NCBI GenBank assembly: GCA_963734015.1
Contig: CAVTFG010000006.1
Coordinates: forward strand, 1-64,000
Direction of reading: 5' to 3'
DNA from: JALZKA01 sp963734015
GTDB taxonomy: Bacteria > Actinomycetota > Thermoleophilia > Solirubrobacterales > 70-9
DNA: 64,000 nt
Shown: in pieces, positions 51,073 to 58,127 of the stretch
How positions within the stretch are numbered: position 1 is the stretch's first letter
Layout: the number at the start of each line of letters is the position of its first letter
The notes under the pieces: model-generated
Told to the model about the DNA's origin: nothing
The model's input: the letters and a program-made list of their open reading frames with translations, nothing else
Database searches by the model: none
Program-made: the position numbers and the translations under genes

Positions 51073-53562
51073 CTATTCGCCGACGTGGGCGTTGGACGCG
51101 CGCCCGTGGTCCTTGCCCGACTTCTTCTTCTTGGTCGGGATCGAGTAGCGCGAGGGCGAGGTCGGGACCTCGGGGTTGTCGATGTCCGCGATCCGGTCGA
51201 TCAGGCGCTCCCACTGGTCCGGCTTCAGGATCTCGAGGAACTGCTTCTCGGTCGACGACCCCGCGCCGTACTCCGGCTGGAACCCGACGTGCACGTGGTC
51301 CGCGTGGTCCGACATCGCGAAGCTCGGGCCGCCGAGGTTCATGAGCGAGATCACCTGGTCCGGCGTCATCGTGCCCTGCAGGGACAGGACGTCCTTGACG
51401 AGCGCCTCGGTGATCGAGCCCGGGCCCTGGTTGCCGAGCACCGGAAGCCCGTTGATCTGGGCGATGTCGACCGCGTTGCCGGACGAGTGGTGCGAGATCC
51501 CACCCGAGGTCGTGTAGACGGAGTGGCCGCACTTGAGCGAGGTGACGGTCAGGCGGTAGCCCCGCTGGGTCAGATACTCGAGCGTGGCCAGCACGCGCCG
51601 GTCGATCTGGCCGGTCTGGATGTCCTCGCGGCCGCAGGAGTAGACCTCGAGGCGGGGATCGGCGAGCGCTCGCTTGACGAGCTGCTCCTTCGACATCAGG
51701 AGGATCTGGCCGACCGAGGCGCCGGTCCCGGCGAACGGGTTCTTGCCCGCGGCCCGGTAGATCGCCGTGGCCTCGAGCAGCTTCCAGCCGTCCAGGATCG
51801 GCTTCGGGTCGATCTTCGGCGCGCCGCGGCCGGTGGGCGTGATCGCGAAGTGCAGATGGGGTGCCAGCTCGTCGGTCTTGCCGACGCGGCCGAGCACGGT
51901 CCCGGCGACGACCTTGGAGCCCTCGTGGAGCGCCTCCATCTCCATCGTCTCGCGGTCGAACTTGAGGATGCCGGAGAACGCGGCCTTGAAGCTGTCGTAG
52001 CCCGGGAAGCGACGCGCGAGGAGCTCGTCGAGCTGGCCGGTCAGGTCCGCGCGGCCCAGGTTCGCCTCGCGCTCGGGGAACGCGTAGAGGCGCTCGCGGG
52101 AGTCCTCGGTGTTGACCGGCTCGTCCGCCTTCGGCTTATCGGCCTTGGCCTCGTTCTTGTTGCTCCCGGCGGTCGCCGGGTCAGTGGGCTCGCCGCTGCG
52201 GTCGGGTGAGACGAGCTCGAAGTCCTCGGCCGAGAGGCGCTCGCGCTTCGGCACCGGGTAGACCTCGGAGACGGAGCCGAGCTGGGCGTAGGTGAACCGG
52301 TTCCCGTACGCGTCCTCGAGGATGAGGTACCTGCCGAGCTTCTTCGAGCGGTCGATCTTCTTGATCACGCCGTCGTTGACCGCGACGACCGGAGCGTCCT
52401 CGCGGGTGTAGATGTTGATCCCTCGACGTGTAGGTGAGGCTGAGACAACATCGGCGGCGTTGCCCTCGACGCCCTTGCCGGGCTTGGCGCGCTTCGCGGC
52501 CTCGCGCTCGGAGATGTCGTCGGCGTAGCGCGCGTTGGCGGCCACCGGGAAGCGCGCGCCCTCGGTGAGGCCGGTCAGCGAGCCGACGAGGTCATCCGGG
52601 ATGCGGCCGTATTGCTCCGCGTAGAGCAGGACCTCGTCGACGTACCAGTCGGCGTGGTTGTAGGCGAAGATCGCGCGGGGGAGATCCTCCTCGCCGCCGG
52701 CGGCCTGCAGGTAGTTCGCTGCGGCGCAGATCGCGTCGACCGGGTTGTACGGGTCCTTGCGGCCGTCGTTGTTGGCGTCGACTCCATACGCCTCCCAGGA
52801 CGACGGGATGAACTGCATCCAGCCGAGGGCGCCGGCGGAGGAGACGTTCAGGTTGGTGCCGAACGCGGTCTCGATCCGGTTGATCGATGCGAGGACCTCC
52901 CAGGGGATCCCGTATTCGGTCCCGCATGCCTGGTAGATCGGCAGCAGGAACGGCGGGATCGTGAACTGGTCGATCACGAAGTTCGGGACTCCGATCGGGG
53001 CGGGGCCGAAGTCGGCGACCGTCACCGACGGGTTCGACTTGGTCGGGGTGCCGTCGGGCTTGCGATCGGGGGGCGGCTCCATCGGCTCGCGGTCGTCCCG
53101 CATGCCGTCGCCGTCCTCGTCCTTGTCCTTGTCGGACTCGACCTCGCCCTTGCCGCGGCCGCCGCCGTTGCCGCCCTCGCCGGCGGTGCCGGAGCCCGGC
53201 TTGTCGCCGCCGGGCGTCTCGCCGTCGTCGGGTGGATCCTCGCCGCCGGGCGTCTCGCCGTCGTCCGGGGGAGTGACGCCGGGGACCTCAGGCAGCTCGC
53301 CGCCGGTGTCGCCCCCGTCGTCCGGGGTGGTGCCGTCGGGCTGCTCGGGCGGGGTGCAGCCCGCTTCGAGCAATGTGCCGACGCTGGCGCCCTGGCCGAT
53401 CAGCTGGGCGCAGAGGTCTTCGAGGCCGAGGCCGTCGGGCAGGTCGATCGAGACATCGCTGCCGCCGACGCCAAGCTTGACTCCATCGGCCGCCGCGCTG
53501 GCGGCAGCGAGGGACACGCCGAGAACGGCGAGTGCGACGACGACTTGCAGCTGCCTCTTCAT
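51073..53562 (-). CDS. Secreted three-domain peptidoglycan hydrolase
   Basis: 829 residues. Signal peptide (KRQLQVVVALAVLGVSLAAA), then a long Pro/Gly/Asp/Glu-rich linker (about 80-180). Domain 1 (about 205-330) is a lytic transglycosylase: GIPWEVLASINRIETAFGTN (catalytic Glu), SSAGALGWMQFIPSSWEAYG. Domain 2 (about 370-620) is LytM/M23-like: VVAVNDGVIKKIDRSKKLG and ELAPHLHFAITPTG, interrupted by a charged insert. Domain 3 (about 660-790) resembles an M15-type D-Ala-D-Ala peptidase: GGISHHSSGNAVDIAQING and SDHADHVHVGFQPEYG. Combines glycan and peptide cleavage in one secreted protein. Confidence 0.8.
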   Translation of the reverse strand: MKRQLQVVVALAVLGVSLAAASAAADGVKLGVGGSDVSIDLPDGLGLEDLCAQLIGQGASVGTLLEAGCTPPEQPDGTTPDDGGDTGGELPEVPGVTPPDDGETPGGEDPPDDGETPGGDKPGSGTAGEGGNGGGRGKGEVESDKDKDEDGDGMRDDREPMEPPPDRKPDGTPTKSNPSVTVADFGPAPIGVPNFVIDQFTIPPFLLPIYQACGTEYGIPWEVLASINRIETAFGTNLNVSSAGALGWMQFIPSSWEAYGVDANNDGRKDPYNPVDAICAAANYLQAAGGEEDLPRAIFAYNHADWYVDEVLLYAEQYGRIPDDLVGSLTGLTEGARFPVAANARYADDISEREAAKRAKPGKGVEGNAADVVSASPTRRGINIYTREDAPVVAVNDGVIKKIDRSKKLGRYLILEDAYGNRFTYAQLGSVSEVYPVPKRERLSAEDFELVSPDRSGEPTDPATAGSNKNEAKADKPKADEPVNTEDSRERLYAFPEREANLGRADLTGQLDELLARRFPGYDSFKAAFSGILKFDRETMEMEALHEGSKVVAGTVLGRVGKTDELAPHLHFAITPTGRGAPKIDPKPILDGWKLLEATAIYRAAGKNPFAGTGASVGQILLMSKEQLVKRALADPRLEVYSCGREDIQTGQIDRRVLATLEYLTQRGYRLTVTSLKCGHSVYTTSGGISHHSSGNAVDIAQINGLPVLGNQGPGSITEALVKDVLSLQGTMTPDQVISLMNLGGPSFAMSDHADHVHVGFQPEYGAGSSTEKQFLEILKPDQWERLIDRIADIDNPEVPTSPSRYSIPTKKKKSGKDHGRASNAHVGE

Positions 53563-53852
53563 CCCTGTTTACACCCGGATCCGATGCTCCACCCGCAAAG
53601 CAGGCTGACTCCATGCCTGAACCTGCACCCGGGCACGGCGGACGCTACTTGTTCGCTATACGCATTGCAACGACCAACCGTGGGCATGAAACCTACCTGA
53701 GGGAGCGGGTGAACCGGCGCCGTTTTGGACCGCCTTAACTAGATCTCCCCATCGGCAATTGCCCGCTCAGCCTTGAAATACTCAGGACCGCCGTCCTGCG
53801 TTAGGGTCCGTGGCCGTGACGGCCTCCGAAAACGCCCGCCAAAGGCGGCTCC
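53563..53852. other. Intergenic region, 290 bp
   Basis: Between divergent genes. It holds the promoter side of the peptidoglycan hydrolase gene. Only weak A/T-richer patches (TACTTGTTCGCTATACGC, ACTAGATCTCCCC) stand out. No repeat of family A or B, no clear hairpin. Confidence 0.4.
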
Positions 53853-54194
53853 GTGACGGCTGAGCCAACCGACTCGGCGGGGATCCGGGCCCGTGGCGAG
53901 GAGGCGCTCGGCGAGCTCGCCCAGACGCTGGTCGACAACCCCGTGTTCAGCGGCGCCCTGGCGCGCGCCCTGGGCGCCGGGGAACGCGCGGCCTCCGCGC
54001 AGCGGCAGGCGATCGGCGCACTCAACCTGGCCGCCAGCTCCGACGTCGAGCGGCTCGAGCAGCGGCTCCGCTCGTTCTCGGCCCGTCTCGAGGCGATCGA
54101 GGATCAGCTCGACGACCTCGCCAGGGACCTCGCGGCGGTCCGCAGGGAGGCCGCGGCTCAGGGCAGCGAGGCGCCGTCCGAAACCGGGACCTGA
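53853..54194 (+). CDS. Small coiled-coil protein, phasin-like
   Basis: 113 residues. Mostly helical; GALNLAASSDVERLEQRLRS and LEAIEDQLDDLARDLAAVRR form a coiled coil. The pattern ASSxDVERLxxRLxSxxxRLExxExxLD resembles actinobacterial phasin-like/PhaF-type small proteins. Its 3' end overlaps the convergent phosphorylase gene by 37 bases. Related in style to the protein at 54919. Confidence 0.5.
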   Translation: MTAEPTDSAGIRARGEEALGELAQTLVDNPVFSGALARALGAGERAASAQRQAIGALNLAASSDVERLEQRLRSFSARLEAIEDQLDDLARDLAAVRREAAAQGSEAPSETGT

Positions 54195-54880
54195 GGCGCC
54201 GCGGCAAGCGCGCTTGCGGCGCATACGCCGAGGTCGAGTAGAGCGGCATCGAGAGCCTCGTCGTCGAGCCGCCGGCCGCCGGCCGACTCGCCGACCACCA
54301 GCCCGCACGCGACCGCGACCCCGGACCGGCTGCCGACCGCCAGGAGCGCTGCCGCGCTGAGCTCGACCGCGACCGCTCCCGCCGCGCGCCAATCGTCACG
54401 GCGGGGGGAACCGTGGTCGTAGTACAGGTCGGTAGATGCGACGAGGCCGCGGTGCCCGTGTCGTGCCGCGGCGGCCAGCGCATCCGTAAGCGCTGGGTCC
54501 ACGCTCAACGGGGGCGCTCCCGGAGCCAGCGTGGAGCCGACGCCGTCGCCCGGGAGCGCGGCCTCGGCGACGATCACGTCACCCGCCTCGAGCCCTGGAT
54601 CGAGCGCCGAGCAGGTGCCGATTCGGATCGCCCTCCGCACGCCCAGATCGGCCAGCTCGGCGAGGACGACGGCGGCGCTCGGGCCGCCGATCCCGGTCGA
54701 CTGCACGGTCAGCTCGCCACCCTCTGGCGTCCGCCCGTGGTAGCCCCAGAGGCCGCGGCTCAGGTTGCTCATCAGCGGCTTCTCAAGGAGCGTGGTAGCG
54801 AGGTCCATCGCCCGCTTCGGATCACCCGGGAGCAGGGCGTCCGGCGCGATCGGGGCCGTGGGGCGAAGATGCGTGCGCAC
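54158..54880 (-). CDS. Purine/uridine phosphorylase family protein
   Basis: 240 residues. Nucleoside phosphorylase fold: LLPGDPKRAMDLATTLLEKP, TGIGGPSAAVVLAELADLGV, IRIGTCSALDPGLEAGDVIV, catalytic region VAVELSAAALLAVGSRSG. DeoD/Udp type; purine or uridine preference cannot be told. Divergent from the hendecad-repeat protein. Confidence 0.85.
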   Translation of the reverse strand: MRTHLRPTAPIAPDALLPGDPKRAMDLATTLLEKPLMSNLSRGLWGYHGRTPEGGELTVQSTGIGGPSAAVVLAELADLGVRRAIRIGTCSALDPGLEAGDVIVAEAALPGDGVGSTLAPGAPPLSVDPALTDALAAAARHGHRGLVASTDLYYDHGSPRRDDWRAAGAVAVELSAAALLAVGSRSGVAVACGLVVGESAGGRRLDDEALDAALLDLGVCAASALAAAPQVPVSDGASLP

Positions 54881-54918
54881 GTGCTGAGAATACGCAGCCG
54901 GCGAATAAGATCCGGGCC

Positions 54919-55293
54919 ATGAACCAGGGCCAGCACACGCCGGAGGAGGGTGGCGTCACCGAGGCGCTCCGCGCCGCGATCGAGCGCACGCTCGCCGCGA
55001 CGGCCCCCGCCGCCGCGCAGACCCGCGAGCGCGCGGGAGAGCTGGTCGACGAGCTCGCGCGACGCGGCCAGGAGGCGCGGGAGGAGATCTCCCGCCGCGG
55101 CCAGGAGGCCGGGGCCGAGATCGCCAAGCGCGGACAGGAGCTGACGCGCCGGGGCCAGGATGCCCAGGCGGAGGTTGCCCGGCAGCTCGAGGCGCTCGAG
55201 CAGCGGATGGCGTCGATCGAGGAGCTGCTGCGCCGGCCCGATCGACCGGAACCTCGGCCCGACCCCGACTCTAAGCCTAAAGCTGAGGGTTAG
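54919..55293 (+). CDS. Hendecad-repeat amphipathic protein, possible lipid-surface coat
   Basis: 124 residues. The centre is a series of 11-residue repeats: RRGQEAREEIS, RRGQEAGAEIA, KRGQELT (short), RRGQDAQAEVA. Eleven-residue repeats make long 11/3 amphipathic helices, as in perilipins, alpha-synuclein and late-embryogenesis proteins. The end is a coiled coil (ARQLEALEQRMASIEELLRR) and a charged tail. Immediately upstream of an SDR, an acyltransferase and an SCP2 protein, so a lipid-droplet or polyester-granule coat role is inferred. Confidence 0.5.
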   Translation: MNQGQHTPEEGGVTEALRAAIERTLAATAPAAAQTRERAGELVDELARRGQEAREEISRRGQEAGAEIAKRGQELTRRGQDAQAEVARQLEALEQRMASIEELLRRPDRPEPRPDPDSKPKAEG

Positions 55294-56319
55294 ATGGCGT
55301 CCGGCGGCCGGCGGATCGCCATCACCGGGGTCTCGACTCATTGGGGGACCGAATTGGCGCGCCGGCTCGAGCGCGACGAACGGGTCGACTACATCGCGGG
55401 GATCGATACCCAGCCCCCGCTGGCCGATCTCGAGCGCACGGACTTCATCGAGGCGGACGTCCGCAGCGCGGTCATCTCGCGGCTGCTGCCGGTGACCGAG
55501 GCCGACACAGTCGTCCACTGCGGGATCCTCCTGTACCCGCAGCCGGGCAAGCCCGTGCGGTCCCACCACGACATCAACGTGATCGGGACGCTGCAGCTGC
55601 TCGCCGCCTGCGAGCGGACCCCGACGCTGGAGCGCGTCGTCGTGCGCGGCTCGGCTGCGATCTACGGATGCGAGGGGGCCGCGCCGTTGCTCTTCACCGA
55701 GGACCTGGCCCGGCGGCTCCCGCTGCGGACCCGATTCCAGCGCGACGTGTCCGAGCTCGAGGGGTACTTCGACAACTTCGCCCGCCGCCACCCGGAAATC
55801 GCGTGCTGCACGCTGCGCCATCAGCCGGAGATCGCCGCGGACCTCGATGCGCCGCTGGTCCGCTACCTCGGCCTGCCGGTGGTTCCGACGCAGCTCGGGT
55901 TCGACCCGCGATTGCAGTTCATGCACGCGGACGACGCCACGGGGGCGCTCGAGGCAGCAGTCTGGAGCGAAGTCAGGGGTGCTGTCAACGTCGCGCCGTC
56001 CGGCGCCGTCTCGCTAAGCCGGATCCTGCGCCTCGCGCGGCGCCCGTCGTTCCCGGTGCCACAGCCGCTGTTCGCGCCGGCGATCGAGCGCTTCGGCGGG
56101 AGGCTCGGGGTGGGCCCGCTCCTGGGCGATGCGGCCCGCCTCCTGCGCTACGGCCGGGGTGTCGACAACCGCCGGATGCTGGACGAGCTCGGATTCCGTC
56201 CCCGCCACGACGCGCTCGGGGCGGTCAGCGACTTCGCCTCGAAGGCGGACTCGCGGCGGATCGGGCCCAGGCTCCATCCGGGGAGCTGGATCGGGCAGGC
56301 CGCGGGGATGGGCCCGTGA
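55294..56319 (+). CDS. NAD-dependent epimerase/dehydratase-type SDR
   Basis: 341 residues, start directly after the previous stop. Atypical N-terminal motif RIAITGVSTHWGTELARRLE (TGxxxxxG), DINVIGTLQLLAACERTPTL, VVRGSAAIYGCEGAA. The catalytic YxxxK is not clear; the equivalent region reads ELEGYFDNFARRHPEIACC, so catalysis may be lost or altered. C-terminal GVDNRRMLDELGFRPRHDAL resembles sugar-epimerase ends. Coupled to the acyltransferase downstream (stop TGA and start ATG overlap). Confidence 0.72.
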   Translation: MASGGRRIAITGVSTHWGTELARRLERDERVDYIAGIDTQPPLADLERTDFIEADVRSAVISRLLPVTEADTVVHCGILLYPQPGKPVRSHHDINVIGTLQLLAACERTPTLERVVVRGSAAIYGCEGAAPLLFTEDLARRLPLRTRFQRDVSELEGYFDNFARRHPEIACCTLRHQPEIAADLDAPLVRYLGLPVVPTQLGFDPRLQFMHADDATGALEAAVWSEVRGAVNVAPSGAVSLSRILRLARRPSFPVPQPLFAPAIERFGGRLGVGPLLGDAARLLRYGRGVDNRRMLDELGFRPRHDALGAVSDFASKADSRRIGPRLHPGSWIGQAAGMGP

Positions 56320-57296
56320 TGGGGGAGCAGCCCGCCGGGCGCCTGGGTTCGCCGCCGCCCCGAGTGGAGAGCGATGCCCTGGCCGACTTCTTCCAGCAGG
56401 TGCGGCACGGGGTCGCGGAAGGTCTCGACCCGCTCGCGGCGGCCCAGACGGCGGTCGGCGACCTCCCCCGGGCCCTGGGCACGACGGCCGAGCGCCTCCT
56501 GCGGCGCATGCGAGGGGAGTACCGGGAGGACGAGTGGGGCTTCGACGAGGACTTCGCCGAGGCCGTCTTCCCGCTGTTCCGGTTCCTGTACGAGGTCTGG
56601 TGGCGGGTGGACGCGGAGGGCGTCGCCAACGTCCCGGCGCACGGGCGCGCGCTCCTGGTGGCGAACCATGCCGGAGCCCTGTTCCCGTTCGACGCCTCGA
56701 TGATGACCTTGGCGCTGATGAAGGGCCACCCGCTGCCACGCTGGCCGCGCTTCATGGCCCTCGACTGGGCGTTCGAGCTGCCATTCGTCTCCTCATTCAT
56801 GCGCAGGGTGGGCGGCGTCCCCGCCAGCCCCCACAACGCGCGGGCGATGCTCGAGCGGGACGAGCTCGTGATGGTGTTCCCGGAGGGCGTCAAGGGAACG
56901 GGCAAGCCGTTCTCCGACCGCTACCGGCTGCAGCGCTTCGGACGCGGCGGCTTCGTCGAGGTTGCGCTCCGGACCCGCGCGCCGATCGTGCCGGTGGCCG
57001 TCGTCGGTTCCGAGGAGATCTACCCGAAGCTGGCCGATGCCCCCGGGCTCGCCCGTGCGCTCGGCGCCCCGTTCGTCCCGATCACGCCGACCTTCCCGCT
57101 GCTGGGGCCGCTCGGCCTGATCCCCCTGCCGTCGAAGTGGCGAATCGAGTTCGGGGAGCCGATCGACCTCTCCGACCATCCGCCGGAGGCGGCCGACGAC
57201 CGAGCAACCGTGTTCGATCTCTCCGAGCGGGTGCGCGAAACGATCCAGGCGAGCCTGTACGAGAACCTGGTCAAGCGGGGCTCTGCCTTTATCTAG
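56319..57296 (+). CDS. PlsC-like lysophospholipid/diacylglycerol-type acyltransferase
   Basis: 325 residues from ATG 56319. Acyltransferase block I: ALLVANHAGALFPFDASMM, with NHxG and a later Asp as in DGAT-/TMEM68-like members rather than the strict HxxxxD. Block II FPEGVKGTGKPFSDRYRLQR, block III RTRAPIVPVAVVGSEEIYPK. N-terminal 100 residues are helical and not conserved (FFQQVRHGVAEGLDPLAAAQ). Transfers acyl groups to a lipid acceptor; with the preceding coat-like and SDR proteins it suggests neutral-lipid metabolism. Confidence 0.8.
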   Translation: MGEQPAGRLGSPPPRVESDALADFFQQVRHGVAEGLDPLAAAQTAVGDLPRALGTTAERLLRRMRGEYREDEWGFDEDFAEAVFPLFRFLYEVWWRVDAEGVANVPAHGRALLVANHAGALFPFDASMMTLALMKGHPLPRWPRFMALDWAFELPFVSSFMRRVGGVPASPHNARAMLERDELVMVFPEGVKGTGKPFSDRYRLQRFGRGGFVEVALRTRAPIVPVAVVGSEEIYPKLADAPGLARALGAPFVPITPTFPLLGPLGLIPLPSKWRIEFGEPIDLSDHPPEAADDRATVFDLSERVRETIQASLYENLVKRGSAFI

Positions 57297-57348
57297 TGTG
57301 GTTGCCGGGGCGAGGGCGCGCTTGTGGCAATAGAGTCCAGCGCGGGAG

Positions 57349-57780
57349 ATGGCTGCCACCAAGGCCAAGGTTGCGAACGCCGAGGAGTTTCGCGAGATCC
57401 TCGATCGTGCCCTGCAGGAGATCGACGACGACGAGCGCTCCGGGCCACTGCTGCGGGCGGCGGGCCTGTCGCTACGCATCGAGTTGACCGACATCGACCT
57501 CGTGCTGCGCCTCGCCGCCGCGGGCGAGGGCGACCATCACCTGCGCTGGTCGTTCGGTGACTCCGGCGAGCCGGCCAAGCTCGACCTCCGCATGGACTCG
57601 GCGACGGCCAACGCCTATCTCCAGGGCAAGGAGAGCCTGGCGGTGGCGATCGCCCGAGGCAAGGTCCGCTGCTCCGGCGAGTCGCGCGTCGCATTGCTCT
57701 ACCTCCCGGCGCTGAGGCTCGTCGTCGAGCCGTACCGCCATCAGGTTCGCGAGCGCTATCCGCATCTGGCGCTCGGTTGA
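57349..57780 (+). CDS. SCP2 sterol/lipid-binding domain protein
   Basis: 143 residues from ATG 57349. SCP2-like fold: LSLRIELTDIDLVLRLAAAG, HLRWSFGDSGEPAKLDLRMD, ATANAYLQGKESLAVAIARG, KVRCSGESRVALLYLPALRL. Binds fatty acids or other lipids in family members. It ends the lipid-related run; the promoter and terminated RNA follow. Confidence 0.75.
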   Translation: MAATKAKVANAEEFREILDRALQEIDDDERSGPLLRAAGLSLRIELTDIDLVLRLAAAGEGDHHLRWSFGDSGEPAKLDLRMDSATANAYLQGKESLAVAIARGKVRCSGESRVALLYLPALRLVVEPYRHQVRERYPHLALG

Positions 57781-57799
57781 CGCCGATTCGGAATCGGCA

Positions 57800-57828
57800 T
57801 TGACTCGCGCGCCGCCCGGGCGTAGCCT
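57800..57828 (+). promoter_or_regulatory. Sigma70-type promoter of the candidate leader RNA
   Basis: TTGACT (57800-57805), 17-base spacer, TAGCCT (57823-57828): canonical spacing with good hexamers. Just upstream a palindrome CGATTC-G-GAATCG (57784-57796) may be an operator. Transcription would start near 57835. Confidence 0.65.
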
Positions 57829-57834
57829 CCGACT

Positions 57835-57998
57835 CGAGACACAGGCAAAAGGCCGCAGTGGGCCATGGCGCCTTCCGCCCTGAGGCGACTGGGACGGTGG
57901 CGCAAGTCCCGCAAGGTGTTCCGCCGAGCGCCGCAGGCCGACCCAAGCGGGCCGGAGAGCCCGCGGACGACGGGGCATCGCGACCCCGTCGTCCTTTT
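57835..57998 (+). ncRNA. Candidate small RNA or terminated leader, about 165 nt
   Basis: The stretch between a good promoter and a perfect intrinsic terminator has no plausible protein. Pairings I can draw: GGCC (57851) with GGCC (57937), GGCGC (57867) with GCGCC (57928), inside them hairpins CGCC-CTGA-GGCG and GGGAC...GTCCC, and a possible pseudoknot of GGTGG with CCGCC. A final hairpin GCGGGC...GCCCGC precedes the terminator. It does not match the 6S, SRP, cobalamin, SAM or ydaO patterns I know. It could be an attenuator for the MerR-cyclase gene downstream or a free RNA. Confidence 0.5.
57965..57998 (+). terminator. Intrinsic terminator of the candidate RNA
   Basis: GGACGACGGGG-CATCGCGA-CCCCGTCGTCC followed by TTTT: perfect 11-bp stem. 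It is the clearest rho-independent terminator in the window. The tandem family A repeats begin right after it. Confidence 0.8.
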
Positions 57999-58107
57999 GT
58001 GAGGCGGAGGGCGAAGCCCGAAGCCGAGCCCCGGCGTTGTTGAGCCGGCTTATCTGTGAGGCGGAGGGCGAAGCCCGAAGCCGAGCCCCGGCGTTGTTGA
58101 GCCGGCG
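57999..58107 (+). repeat. Family A repeat, tandem copies A6 and A7
   Basis: Two nearly identical 57-bp units (57999-58053, 58056-58107). Each: GTGAGGCGGAG, hairpin GGGC-GAA-GCCC, GAAGCCGAGCCCCGG, then CCGGC-GTTGTTGA-GCCGG, CTTAT or CGCAT. The only head-to-tail pair seen. It lies between the terminator and the MerR-cyclase start (58128). Confidence 0.8.
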
Positions 58108-58127
58108 CATATGTTGAGGTCCGCACG

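Noticed and set aside
57835..57998. Assignment of the candidate RNA as 6S RNA, SRP RNA or a cobalamin riboswitch
   Set aside because: The ends do not pair as in 6S, the SRP motif GGAAGCAGC is absent, and the B12-box pattern (AGYCAGGA) is missing despite a GGTG...AAGTCC similarity.
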